The position numbers and the translations under genes were made by a program. A DNA stretch of 64,000 bases from DASZBX01 sp035943635 (GTDB lineage Bacteria > Actinomycetota > Actinomycetes > Streptomycetales > Catenulisporaceae). The notes beneath the pieces are model-generated. The model was not told where the DNA came from. It saw only the letters and a program-made list of their open reading frames with translations, and did not search any database. The stretch is from positions 9,777-73,776 of the forward strand of contig DASZBX010000135.1 of assembly GCA_035943635.1 (NCBI GenBank). Direction: 5' to 3'. The stretch's first letter is position 1; each line of letters begins with the position of its first letter. Of the stretch, positions 1 to 8,215 are shown in pieces.

Positions 1-57
1 ATTTTTCGGCTGTCACGGTGGAACCGCACGGTTCGCAACACACCACGGGAGCAGCAC

Positions 58-795
58 ATGAGCACAGCACTGGCCGGACGCACGGCCCTGGTCACCGGTT
101 CGACCGACGGCATCGGCGTGGCGATCGCGCAGGCACTGGCCGAGCAGGGCGCGCAGGTGATCGTCAGCGGCCGCGACGCCGAGCGCGGCCGGGACGTCGT
201 GGCCGCCATCGCGGCCGCGGGCGGGCAGGCCCGGTTCGTCAAAGCCGACCTCGCGACCGGCGACGGCGTGCGCGCCCTGGCCGCGGCCGCCGGGCCGCTG
301 GACATCCTGGTCAACAACGCTGCGATGCTGATCACCCCGACGCCGTCGGCCGAGGTGACCGAGGACCTGATCGACCGCGCGCTGGCCACGAACGTCAAGT
401 CAGCCTTCCTGCTGACCGGGATCGTCGCGCCCGCGATGGCCGCCCGAGGCGGCGGCGCCGTCATCAACCTGGGCTCGATCAACGGCCTGATCGGGATGGC
501 CCGTTCGGCGCTCTACAGCGCGACCAAGGCCACCATCCACTCGCTCACCAAATCCTGGGCGGCCGAATACGGGCCCTTAGGCGTACGGGTCAACACCGTG
601 GCGCCCGGGCCCACGATCACCGAGAAGACCGCGCAGCTGGCCGACCGGCTCAAGCCCATCCTGGACCAGGCTCCGTCCCGCCGGGCCAGCACACCCGCGG
701 AGATCGCCGCCGCGGTCGTCTTCCTCGCCGGGGACGGGGCCGCGAACATCCACGGCGCGACGTTGTCCGTCGACGGAGGCCTCGCGGCGGTTTAG
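58..795 (+). CDS. SDR family NAD(P)-dependent oxidoreductase
   Basis: A 245-residue classical short-chain dehydrogenase/reductase, presumably cytoplasmic. Visible motifs: the cofactor-binding glycine motif VTGSTDGIG near residue 13, NNAA near residue 84, the catalytic Tyr/Lys pair in YSATK near residue 160, and a C-terminal VDGG typical of FabG-like members. Length is normal for the family. The ATG at 58 is preceded by GGGAGCAGCAC, a good ribosome site. The family reduces or oxidises carbonyl/alcohol groups with NAD(P)(H); the substrate cannot be read from the sequence. The gene stands alone in view and ends just before the palindrome at 801-886, which probably terminates it. Confidence 0.9.
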   Translation: MSTALAGRTALVTGSTDGIGVAIAQALAEQGAQVIVSGRDAERGRDVVAAIAAAGGQARFVKADLATGDGVRALAAAAGPLDILVNNAAMLITPTPSAEVTEDLIDRALATNVKSAFLLTGIVAPAMAARGGGAVINLGSINGLIGMARSALYSATKATIHSLTKSWAAEYGPLGVRVNTVAPGPTITEKTAQLADRLKPILDQAPSRRASTPAEIAAAVVFLAGDGAANIHGATLSVDGGLAAV

Positions 796-800
796 CAGCG

Positions 801-886
801 CTAGGAGGCTAATGAAGATCTTGGAATGGCCTGGGCGGCCGGATCCGGCCGCCCAGGCCATTCCAAGATCTTCATTAGCCTCCTAG
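801..886. terminator. 86-bp perfect palindrome between convergent genes
   Basis: Bases 801-843 are the exact reverse complement of 844-886: 43-base arms, no mismatch and no loop, centred on GGATCC. It lies between the SDR ending at 795 and the permease ending at 971 on the other strand, so a bidirectional terminator is the simplest reading. It has no T-tract, which is common in high-GC actinomycetes. Arms this long without a mismatch or loop are unusual. A cloning or assembly inversion artefact is possible but less likely because the flanks differ. Confidence 0.7.
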
Positions 887-970
887 GCAACCTGCCACGC
901 CTCAGCATGCAGCCGGCCGAGCGTCGCCGCGTCGCCGGGCTGCGGGTCGCGAATCAGCATGCGCACGACC

Positions 971-2422
971 CTACCCGGTGCACCCGTCGTGGGCCGGGTG
1001 GGTCGGCCAGAGCAATCCGGCTGCGGCGACGAGGAGGGCGACCGTCACGGCCACGCCGCTGAAGGCGAACACTGCGACCGAGGCCACACACGCCAACGCG
1101 GCCGCGATCCGCAACGGGCCGTGCAGCAGGCGCGTGGCCGCGGCCGTCGAGCCGGTGTAGACCACGAGGAACAGTGAAGTGGGCAGCGTCACCATGCGAT
1201 CGGTGTCCAATGCGCCGAAGGCCTCGGCGGTCAGCTCGACGATCCCGGCCGCCGCTATGTAGACGAAGAAGACCCGCGCGCGCGAGCGTGCGTCTGTGAG
1301 CGTGCGGCTCTGAGCACCACTCTTCAGTTCCTCCGCAACGCTGCTCGCCCGGACGGCCCTGCTCGCCCGCAGATGCGCCGCGAGCGCGGCCGCGCCGGTG
1401 AAGTACGCGTTGACCGTGGCGAGGGTGAGCAGCACCGCGGCCCCGGCCGCGATTGCCGGGCCGGACCGGCCGACCGCGATCCGCAGCAGGTCGGCGACCG
1501 GCGCCGGTCCGTCCGCGCGCGGCCCGAGCACGGCGATGACCGCGCAGGCCAACGCGAGGTAGACCACTGTCGTCACGGCGAACGTCGCGGCCGTGATGCG
1601 CGGCAGGCTGCGCGCGGGGTTCGCCAGGCGTTGGGTCAGCGGCGCCACCGCCTCCCAGCCGACGAACGAGATCATCAGCACCGACGCCGCGCCGCCCACG
1701 GCGGTCCAGCCGTGCGGCGCGAACGGCGTCCAGCTGGCTGCGCGCGCGGCGTGCAGCGACCCGGCCACCGCGGCGACGATCACCGTGAGCAGCAAGCCGA
1801 CCAGCACCATCTGCACGGCCGTGCCGATCCGCGCGCCCGCCAGGGTCAGGCCCGAGACGCAGGCCAGTAGCCCGGCCGCCACCAGCGCGGTGACCTCCCG
1901 GCCGCCGCCCGTCAGGGCCGTGACATAACCCGCGCCGATCAGGCAGACCACCGGCGCGCCGAGCACGACCGCGGTCAGGAAGCACCAGCCGACCGCCCGC
2001 CCGACGCGCCGGCCCAGGCCCGCGGTCGCGTACGCCAGCACGCCGCCGCCGTCCGGCAGCCGGGTGCCCAGGGCGGTGAAGACGAGGGCGAACAGGCCCG
2101 AGACGCCGAGCAGCCCGGCCCAGGCGAGGATCGAGGCGGGCCCGGCCAGCCCGGCCGCCAGGCCCGGCAACAGCAGGAGGCCGGGCCCGAGCAGCGCGCC
2201 GATGTACAGCGCGACGCCGCGCGCGACCGACAGCGGCGGCCGGCCGGCCGGACCGGGAGCCGATCCGGGAGCTGATCCGGGCGTCGATCCGGGAGCTGAT
2301 TCGGAGGTTGATCCGGATGCTGAGACGGATGCCGGGGCGGTTGCCGGGGCGGATGTCGCGGCGGAGGCGGAAGCGAAGCCGGAGGGGGAGTCGGACGCGG
2401 GGCTGAACGTCGGCGAGGCCAT
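971..2422 (-). CDS. APC-superfamily amino-acid permease
   Basis: A 483-residue integral membrane transporter of the amino acid-polyamine-organocation type. After a low-complexity Ser/Pro/Ala/Gly N-terminal tail (about residues 5-60, a repeated GSxPGSAPG-like pattern) it has about 12 hydrophobic segments, beginning with GVALYIGALLGPGLLLLPG, which matches the TM1 glycine-rich signature of the family. The ATG at 2422 was chosen because longer readings would run into the divergent regulator at 2528. Divergence from an Lrp/AsnC regulator suggests amino-acid import or export under its control. The long tail is atypical. The substrate is unknown. Confidence 0.85.
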   Translation of the reverse strand: MASPTFSPASDSPSGFASASAATSAPATAPASVSASGSTSESAPGSTPGSAPGSAPGPAGRPPLSVARGVALYIGALLGPGLLLLPGLAAGLAGPASILAWAGLLGVSGLFALVFTALGTRLPDGGGVLAYATAGLGRRVGRAVGWCFLTAVVLGAPVVCLIGAGYVTALTGGGREVTALVAAGLLACVSGLTLAGARIGTAVQMVLVGLLLTVIVAAVAGSLHAARAASWTPFAPHGWTAVGGAASVLMISFVGWEAVAPLTQRLANPARSLPRITAATFAVTTVVYLALACAVIAVLGPRADGPAPVADLLRIAVGRSGPAIAAGAAVLLTLATVNAYFTGAAALAAHLRASRAVRASSVAEELKSGAQSRTLTDARSRARVFFVYIAAAGIVELTAEAFGALDTDRMVTLPTSLFLVVYTGSTAAATRLLHGPLRIAAALACVASVAVFAFSGVAVTVALLVAAAGLLWPTHPAHDGCTG

Positions 2423-2527
2423 GCTGCGATCGTCACACAAAACGCCTCGCACGCGATGGCAAATTCCAGCGCCGAAAGACCTCCCTGTGCAATCCTTGGT
2501 CGAAAAATCGCTGTCAAGGAGAATTTC

Positions 2528-3013
2528 ATGCCGGACCACGAACTCGACGCGACCGATCTCGCCATCCTGACCTGCCTCCAACGCGACGGCCGGATCGCGA
2601 ACGTGGACCTGGCCGAGGAGGTTTCGCTCTCGCCGTCCGCCTGCCTGCGCCGGACCAAGGCGCTGGAGGCGCGGGGCGTGATCGCCGGGTACCGGGCCGA
2701 GCTCGACCGCGGCCGGCTGGGCCTCGGGCTGACCGTCTTCGTCGAACTGACCGTCGGCCGGCACTCCCGGGAGACCTCGCGCGAGATCGAGCAGGGATTG
2801 GCCGCGATCCCCGCGGTGGTCGCCTGCCACTTGGTCTCCGGCGACGCCGACTTCCTGGTCGAGGCGGTGCTGCCGAGCGTCGCCGTATACGAGGAGGTGC
2901 TGCTCGACCGGATCCTCGCGATCGAGTCGATCACCGCGGCCCGCAGCATCTTCGCGTTGCGCACCTCGCTCAGCCGCGGCCCGATGCCGCTGGAGCACCT
3001 AGGAGTGCGCTGA
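2528..3013 (+). CDS. Lrp/AsnC family transcriptional regulator
   Basis: A 161-residue DNA-binding regulator. The N-terminal winged helix-turn-helix (about residues 5-60) carries the typical pattern LDATDLAILTCLQRDGR...VSLSPSACLRR; the C-terminal RAM/ligand-sensing domain follows (about 65-150). Family members bind amino acids and regulate nearby permease or metabolic genes. The ATG at 2528 follows AAGGAGAATTTC, a strong ribosome site, and is preferred over a GTG-type extension to 2456. It is divergent from the permease at 971-2422 with about 105 bases between starts, so the permease and itself are the likely targets. Confidence 0.9.
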   Translation: MPDHELDATDLAILTCLQRDGRIANVDLAEEVSLSPSACLRRTKALEARGVIAGYRAELDRGRLGLGLTVFVELTVGRHSRETSREIEQGLAAIPAVVACHLVSGDADFLVEAVLPSVAVYEEVLLDRILAIESITAARSIFALRTSLSRGPMPLEHLGVR

Positions 3014-3184
3014 AGATCTAGCCTGACCCGGCCGGCCGGCTGGTCCGCCCGGCGGCACCGCGGCGCGCCGGAAAACCCGGGTGGCACGGAAATCAGAATA
3101 CGTATAACTTGGTCCGCCGGGTATCGTCGAGCACTGTTACCGTCCGCCCGCAATACCCGGCGCTGACTGCATAAGTGAGGAAAT

Positions 3185-3484
3185 ATGGAAGTATTCTCAC
3201 CGGACCTGTTCATGTTCCGCCCCGGCCCCGGCATCGCCTTTCCCGGGCTTTCCTCAGGGCCGGTTCCGGATAGTGACGCCTCTCTCAACAATCCGAAACC
3301 GGCGATTCCGGGTATGCTGGTTCCGCAGTTTCTTCTTGGTAACGAATTCCCTGTTCTGCACCGATCCCGTCGGATGGCTTGGAGCATAGTTCCATGGTCC
3401 TGGATACCCGATTACTTTCAGCCGAACGTCCGCGACGCTGCGTTTTCGACTATGTCGGCGGACCCCCGCCCGAGTATCCGCTGA
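3185..3484 (+). CDS. Possible small protein of unknown function
   Basis: A 99-codon reading frame whose ATG is preceded by GTGAGGAAAT, a good ribosome site. It is rich in Pro, Phe and Ser with no recognisable domain, and its codon use is less GC-biased than the neighbouring genes. It overlaps the next gene (start 3394) by about 90 bases in another frame, so it may be a translated leader or simply chance. The surrounding stretch 3014-3380 is locally less GC-rich and otherwise holds no gene. Confidence 0.3.
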   Translation: MEVFSPDLFMFRPGPGIAFPGLSSGPVPDSDASLNNPKPAIPGMLVPQFLLGNEFPVLHRSRRMAWSIVPWSWIPDYFQPNVRDAAFSTMSADPRPSIR

Positions 3485-3912
3485 CCGTCGGCGTCGGCGA
3501 GGCCATTTCCCTCGATCTGCACGTCACGGGCATAAATTCCGGGACATTAACCGTGCGGCGCTCACTTTTCCAGGAAGGCGTGCGCGGCGTGATCCGGACG
3601 TTCTTTGAGGAGCAGGGCGGGCAATTGGAGATCGCCGTACTACCCGGCGGTAATGGCATCAGGGCTATTGTGAGCTTCACTTGTCGCACTGAGACAAACA
3701 TCGGTGTCGTTGTGTCACGGCTGCGGGAGATGATCGAGTCCCTGCACCGTTGCGGACCGGGCGAGGAGGTGAGCCTCGCGGCCGCCGCTTGGGTCACCTC
3801 GGTCGACCGGTTCACGTTCCCGCTGCTGCGGCAGATCCTGCAGACGACCGGCGAGCTGCCCCCGCCCGATCTCCACGGCCTGCTCGGCGCCCCGCACCTG
3901 TCCTGGGGCTGA
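3394..3912 (+). CDS. Hypothetical protein
   Basis: A 172-residue soluble protein I do not recognise. The ATG at 3394 has GGAG nine bases upstream; an in-frame TTG at 3379 would add five residues. The 5' third has more A/T in third positions than the 3' part, which may mean transfer or a composite gene. No signal peptide or membrane segment is visible. It sits upstream of the glycosyltransferase at 4080, but the 167-base gap and a separate -10 box there argue against a single operon. Confidence 0.6.
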   Translation: MVLDTRLLSAERPRRCVFDYVGGPPPEYPLTVGVGEAISLDLHVTGINSGTLTVRRSLFQEGVRGVIRTFFEEQGGQLEIAVLPGGNGIRAIVSFTCRTETNIGVVVSRLREMIESLHRCGPGEEVSLAAAAWVTSVDRFTFPLLRQILQTTGELPPPDLHGLLGAPHLSWG

Positions 3913-4079
3913 CCGGTCGCCGAGAACGAGGGCTGATGCATCCGGCCGGCGACCCGCGACCGACGACCGTCGGGCCGGCGTGTTCGAGGCCGATGACAGC
4001 CGGGCCGCCGGCCGGCGGCCGCGGACCCGCTGCGTCGCCGAGGCGTCGCTGAGGGCTGACAGATCGGTATCCTGCCCGG

Positions 4080-5222
4080 ATGCGAATCCTCTTCTCCTTC
4101 ATCGGCGGCGTCGGCCATTTTCACCCGCTGATCCCCGTCGCCCGCGCGGCCGAGGCGGCCGGGCACGAGGTCGCCGTCGCGGGCAGCGGCGCGCTGACCG
4201 CCGCGATCGGGGCGGCCGGGTTCCGGGCCTTCGCCACCAGCGAGGTCCGGTCCACGGTCCGGGAACCGGACCGCGAGCCGCCCCGGCTCGACCCCGAGGC
4301 CGACGAACGCCAGCTGCGGGACGGCTTCGCCGACACCGGCGCGCGCCGGCACACCGAGCACCTGCCCGGCATCGCCGCCGAGTTCAAGCCGGACGTGCTG
4401 GTACGCGACGAGGTCGACCTGGGCGCCGCGATCGTCGCCGAACTGCTCGGCCTGCCCTGCGCGACGGTGATCGTGCTGGGCTCCGGCGGATTTCTGCGCA
4501 AGGACCTGGTCGCCCCGCCGCTGCACACCCTGCGCGCCGACCTCGGCCTGCCCCCGGACCCCGGGCTGGCGATGCTCGACCGCGGCCTGATCCTCTCGCC
4601 CTTCCCGCCGAGCTTGCGCAACCCCGAGTTCCCGCTGCCGGACGGAGCGTTCCACTATCGCGCGGCCAGCGCGCCGCCGCCGCGCCGGGCCGCGGGAACG
4701 CCGACCGTCTACTTCACCCTCGGCACCGTCGGGATCAACCTGGACCTGTTCTCCCGCGTCCTGGCCGGCCTGCGCGAACTGCCCGCGACCATCGTGATGA
4801 CCGTCGGGCAGGGCACCGACCCGGCCGAGTTCGGCCCGCAGCCGGACCACGTCCGGATCGAGCGCTACATCCCGCAGGACGACCTGCTGCCGACCGTGGA
4901 CCTGGTCGTCTCGCACGCCGGCTCCGGCAGCCTGATCGGCACCCTCGCCCACGGCCTGCCCACCCTGCTGCTCCCGCTGAGCGCCGACCAGCCGCACAAC
5001 GCCAGGCGCTGCACGGCCCTCGGCTTCGGCCAGGTGCTCGACCCGGTCACGGTCACCCCGGACCAGGTCCGCGAGGCCGCGCAGACCGTCCTGGCCGACC
5101 CCGCCTACCGGGTCGCCGCCGAACACCTCCGCGACGAGATCGACGCACTGCCGAGCGTGGACGCGACCATCCCGCTGATCGAACAGCTGGCGAGCACTGG
5201 CGTACGATCGGACACAGTATGA
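4080..5222 (+). CDS. GT-B glycosyltransferase (macrolide/UGT-like, GT1)
   Basis: A 380-residue cytoplasmic GT-B fold enzyme. It starts with MRILFSFIGGVGHFHPLIPV, the acceptor-domain N-terminus of antibiotic glycosyltransferases. The C-terminal nucleotide-sugar half contains VDLVVSHAGSGSLIGTLAHG (about residues 278-297) followed by PTLLLPLSADQPHNA, the usual HxG...P...DQ...NA donor-site pattern. It would transfer a sugar from an NDP donor to a small-molecule acceptor. The ATG follows TATCCT (4068-4073) by six bases with no ribosome site, so the mRNA is probably leaderless. It overlaps the hydrolase at 5219 (ATGA), indicating co-translation. Confidence 0.85.
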   Translation: MRILFSFIGGVGHFHPLIPVARAAEAAGHEVAVAGSGALTAAIGAAGFRAFATSEVRSTVREPDREPPRLDPEADERQLRDGFADTGARRHTEHLPGIAAEFKPDVLVRDEVDLGAAIVAELLGLPCATVIVLGSGGFLRKDLVAPPLHTLRADLGLPPDPGLAMLDRGLILSPFPPSLRNPEFPLPDGAFHYRAASAPPPRRAAGTPTVYFTLGTVGINLDLFSRVLAGLRELPATIVMTVGQGTDPAEFGPQPDHVRIERYIPQDDLLPTVDLVVSHAGSGSLIGTLAHGLPTLLLPLSADQPHNARRCTALGFGQVLDPVTVTPDQVREAAQTVLADPAYRVAAEHLRDEIDALPSVDATIPLIEQLASTGVRSDTV

Positions 5223-5971
5223 GTACTCATCGATTCGCCGGCCGCGACGGCGCGGACCTGACATACATCGACACCGGAGCCGGCCGGCCGCTGATCCTGG
5301 TGCACGGCTTCCTGGGCACGGGCTCGCACATGCTCGGCCCCGGCCCGGGCCGGGCGCTCGCCGAGCAGGGTTACCGGGTCGTTCTCCCGGACCTGCGCGG
5401 ACACGGCGACAGCTCCAAGTCGCACGACATCACGGCCTATCCGCCGGACGTCCTGGCCGACGACGGGCTCGCGCTGATCGACCACCTCGGGTTCGGCGAC
5501 GGGGACTACGATCTCGGCGGCTACTCGTTCGGCGCGCGGGTCGTGGTGCGCATGCTCGCCCGGGGCGCCCGGCCGGGCCGGGCGATCGTGGCCGGGCAGG
5601 GGCTGGCGAAGGTGAGCGGCCCGCAGGGCGACGAGAGCCGCCGGATGCTCGTCGCCCTCATCGACGGGACCCCGCTCGACCCCGGATCCCCGGCCGGCCG
5701 GATGGCGGGCTGGCTCTCGCAGCTCGGCGGGGATCCGCAGGCGCTGGTGAACGTGGTGGACTCGCTCGTCCCGACCTCCGCGGACGAGCTGCGCCGGATC
5801 ACCGTCCCGACGCTGGTCGCGATCGGCGCGCAGGACGAACGGTCGGATGCCGACGAGTTGGCCGCGCTGCTGCCCGGCTCCCGGTTCGTCCGGGTGCCGG
5901 GCGATCATGACGGCGCGCTCACCGCGCCCGAGCTCGCCACGGAGATCGCCGCGTTCCTCGCCGAACGGTGA
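5219..5971 (+). CDS. Alpha/beta hydrolase
   Basis: A 250-residue alpha/beta-hydrolase-fold protein. The oxyanion region LILVHGFLGTG lies near residue 25, the nucleophile elbow GYSFGAR (Ser) near residue 100, and a late His in VPGDHDG near residue 225 with an upstream acid in IGAQDE. The start ATG overlaps the stop of the glycosyltransferase by four bases, so the two are translationally coupled and may act on the same small molecule. Substrate unknown. An upstream start at 3980 in the same frame would overlap the whole glycosyltransferase and was rejected. Confidence 0.88.
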   Translation: MSTHRFAGRDGADLTYIDTGAGRPLILVHGFLGTGSHMLGPGPGRALAEQGYRVVLPDLRGHGDSSKSHDITAYPPDVLADDGLALIDHLGFGDGDYDLGGYSFGARVVVRMLARGARPGRAIVAGQGLAKVSGPQGDESRRMLVALIDGTPLDPGSPAGRMAGWLSQLGGDPQALVNVVDSLVPTSADELRRITVPTLVAIGAQDERSDADELAALLPGSRFVRVPGDHDGALTAPELATEIAAFLAER

Positions 5972-6177
5972 CCGCCCGACCCGGCCCGCCCACTGAGCGC
6001 GGCCGGGTTGCCCGGGCTTTCAGCCATTCCCCGCTCGACAGCCGTCCGCCGGTAGACGTACCGTCGAGGGCCACGAGATCGATCGCGCCTGGAAACTGCC
6101 GCACTTTGTGCAATGCCGCCGCTCGGAGCGTCCCTCCTCTCCACAGCAGCAGTTCGCGGCGGCGAAGGAAGGGAACC

Positions 6178-6588
6178 ATGCTAGGAGACTCGATGCCGGA
6201 CGCGGCGGTGGCCGAGGCGGCCCGGGCGGGGGATCCCAAGGCGCTGGACACGCTGGTCGGCGCCTATCTGCCGCTGGTCTACAACATCGTCGGCCGGGCC
6301 CTGGACCGTCCGGCCGAGATCGACGACGTGGTCCAGGACGTGATGCTGAACATGGTCCGCGACCTGGGCCAGCTGCGCGACCCGGGCGCGTTCCGGTCCT
6401 GGCTGGTCGCGATCACGATGCGGCAGGTGCGCGGGCACTGGCGGGCCCGGCGCACCGTGCCGGTCCCGGCCCAGCTGGAGGAGGCCGAGGTGGCCGACCC
6501 GGGCGCGGACTTCGTGGACCTGACCATCATGACCCTCGGCCTGTCCGACCAGCGCCGGGAGGTGGCCGATGATATTCGTCTACGGTGA
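6178..6588 (+). pseudogene. Truncated ECF sigma factor (region 2 only)
   Basis: This starts as a normal ECF-type RNA polymerase sigma factor: a ribosome site AAGGAAGGGA, ATG at 6178, and region 2 (about residues 10-100) with the core-binding and -10-recognition helices (IDDVVQDVMLNMVRDL, FRSWLVAITMRQVRGHWR). It then breaks off just after LSDQRREVA, the linker preceding region 4 in intact relatives, and ends eight codons later at 136 residues. Region 4, needed for -35 recognition, is missing. The break coincides with the fused tail of an unrelated hydrolase starting at 6569. It is probably non-functional, although the promoter may still drive the downstream fragment. Confidence 0.8.
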
Positions 6589-6997
6589 CGGCTCGGACGG
6601 CTGCGGCATGGTCTCGCGCTGGGCCCAGGCCAACCAGACCGCGCACTACTACGTCGTGCTCAAGGTGTTCCCCGGTTACCGCAGCTGCGCCCAGCAACCC
6701 CAGGGCTGGCACCAGTACGCCTCGGGCCTGGACCTGCAGGCCGGCTACTCGGCCATCGCCAGCCCCGGCTTCTGGCGCTACGACCAGGCCTCGCCGACCA
6801 TCCCGCGCGACCCCGCCCAGTTCCGCCAAGACGTGACCACTGTGGCCGAGTCCGGCGACCCGTTCCAGCTAATCATCTCGTACAACGAATGGGGTGAGGG
6901 CACCTCGGTCGAATCGGCGACCGCCTGGTCCAGCCCGAGCGGGCACGGCGTCTACATGGACATCCTGCATCAGGTCTTCGCCGCCCATCCACGATGA
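6569..6997 (+). pseudogene. C-terminal fragment of a GH99-like glycoside hydrolase
   Basis: A 142-residue reading frame that matches only the end of a larger GH99/WbsX-like (alpha/beta)8 carbohydrate-active protein. It begins in mid-fold with MIFVYGDGSDGCG and contains the family-like late motif SYNEWGEGTSVES (about residues 108-120). No signal peptide, N-terminal barrel strands or ribosome site are present. Its 5' end overlaps the truncated sigma gene by 20 bases in a different frame, as expected for a deletion joint near 6565-6570. The full ancestor would be a secreted or cytoplasmic glycosidase; this remnant should be inactive. Confidence 0.7.
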
Positions 6998-7007
6998 CCG
7001 AGCCGCC

Positions 7008-7056
7008 ATGACCGAGGTGCCGGGGACGACCTGCAAGTCCCCGGCACCTCGGTCAT
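7008..7056. terminator. Stem-loop, 20-bp perfect stem
   Basis: Bases 7008-7027 and 7037-7056 are exact reverse complements around a nine-base loop. It begins 11 bases after the stop of the hydrolase fragment at 6997 and is the expected position for a transcription terminator. There is no T-tract. Confidence 0.75.
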
Positions 7057-7060
7057 CGCC

Positions 7061-7151
7061 GCGGATCAGACCAGGATGTGGTCGAGGTCGGGTGCTCCGG
7101 TGGTGCCGCTGCCGGAGCACCCGACCTCGACCACATCCTGGTCTGATCCGC
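7061..7151. terminator. Stem-loop, 40-bp perfect stem
   Basis: Bases 7061-7100 and 7112-7151 are exact reverse complements around an 11-base loop. It follows the previous stem-loop by only four bases, making a tandem hairpin. It is probably a second terminator isolating the MHYT gene from upstream transcription, but the 40-bp mismatch-free stem is longer than termination needs. Confidence 0.65.
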
Positions 7152-7280
7152 ATTCCCTGCCCGGGCCTGGGAAACCGGGTCCGGGCAGGAGCACAAAACA
7201 GCACCAGTGTAGACAAAAAGACCAGACGTCAGATCGTCACATCAACGATGCTTGAAAGTTCTCCTATTTATTCCTCCCCA

Positions 7281-7292
7281 TGGTCTAGACTC
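7281..7292. promoter_or_regulatory. DasR-like operator (dre-like box)
   Basis: TGGTCTAGACTC matches the first ten bases of the DasR consensus TGGTCTAGACCA and holds the perfect core GTCTAGAC. It lies about 120 bases upstream of the MHYT gene start, in a locally AT-richer stretch (7190-7340). DasR is the GntR-family N-acetylglucosamine regulator of Streptomyces. The match is by eye; binding is not shown. Confidence 0.4.
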
Positions 7293-7410
7293 CTGGCGTT
7301 CACGCAGCCAGAAGGCCATAACAAGATGACAACAAGGCCGATACACCCGGTGACCGCCCGGCCCGCCGGTGGCTGATGATCTCATCTTGAGCTAGTGGAG
7401 GAGGGGTTCG

Positions 7411-8199
7411 GTGCAAGGAATGCCGATGCCGGGGTCCGAAGGCGGACTCGGCTGGTTAGCGCTCGCCTACGGGACGTCCTGCCTGGGGTGTCTGCTCGGG
7501 CTCTCCGCCATGACGCGGGCCCGCTCCTCGGACGGCGGCGTCCGGGTGCGCTGGCTGCTGCTGTCCGCCGTCTCCATCGGCGGGACCGGGATCTGGGCGA
7601 TGCACTTCATCGCGATGCTCGGCTTCAACCTGTCCGGTGCGCCGGTGACCTTCAACGTGCCGATCACCTTCGTCAGCCTGGTGGTCGCGGTCGCCGTGGT
7701 CGGCCTGGGCCTGACCATCGCGGCCGCCGGGCAGGGCGACCTGCGCTCGCTCGGGGTCGGCGGCACCATCACCGGCCTCGGGGTCGCCGCCATGCACTAC
7801 CTGGGCATGTCCGCGGTGAACATGGGCGCCTCGGTCAGCTACAACACGCTGATCGTGCTCGCCTCGGTCGTGATCGCGGTGGTCGCGTCGATCGTGGCGC
7901 TGTGGTTCGCGATGAACGTGCGCGGTATCCCGGCCACGGTCGGCGCCGCCATGGTGATGGGTGTCGCCGTCACCGGCATGCACTACACCGGCATGGCCGC
8001 GATGAAGATGTACGCCGCGCCCTTGGGCACGCGCGAGGGCATGACGGCCGACCAGCTGCTGGCCCCGCTGCTCGGTGCGATCGGCGTGTTCACCATCGTG
8101 GCGCTGTTCGTGGCCGGCCTGGGCCCGACCGAGCGCGACCTCCAGCAGGAGAACGAGATCCGGGCCAACATCGAGAAGCTCGAAGCGATGCGGCAATAG
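7411..8199 (+). CDS. MHYT-domain integral membrane sensor protein
   Basis: A 262-residue protein with about seven hydrophobic segments and the three diagnostic MHYT-type repeats: MHFIAM (about residue 68), MHYLGM (about 130) and MHYTGM (about 190). The MHYT domain is thought to coordinate copper and sense a diatomic gas or redox signal at the membrane. In many bacteria it is fused to GGDEF/EAL or kinase domains; here it stands alone with a short charged cytoplasmic tail (about residues 240-262), so any output must come from a partner. The GTG at 7411 follows GGAGGAGGGG; an ATG at 7420 is the alternative. Confidence 0.9.
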   Translation: MQGMPMPGSEGGLGWLALAYGTSCLGCLLGLSAMTRARSSDGGVRVRWLLLSAVSIGGTGIWAMHFIAMLGFNLSGAPVTFNVPITFVSLVVAVAVVGLGLTIAAAGQGDLRSLGVGGTITGLGVAAMHYLGMSAVNMGASVSYNTLIVLASVVIAVVASIVALWFAMNVRGIPATVGAAMVMGVAVTGMHYTGMAAMKMYAAPLGTREGMTADQLLAPLLGAIGVFTIVALFVAGLGPTERDLQQENEIRANIEKLEAMRQ

Positions 8200-8215
8200 T
8201 TTCGGCCGGCCGCGG

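Noticed and set aside
801..886. Palindrome as an insertion-sequence end or attachment site
   Set aside because: No transposase or integrase gene, no target duplication and no second copy in the window.
2423..2998. N-terminal extension of the permease beyond 2422
   Set aside because: It would overlap the whole divergent Lrp/AsnC gene; the extension has no transporter character.
3980..5218. N-terminal extension of the alpha/beta hydrolase
   Set aside because: It would overlap the glycosyltransferase in another frame; the hydrolase fold starts exactly at the coupled ATG at 5219.
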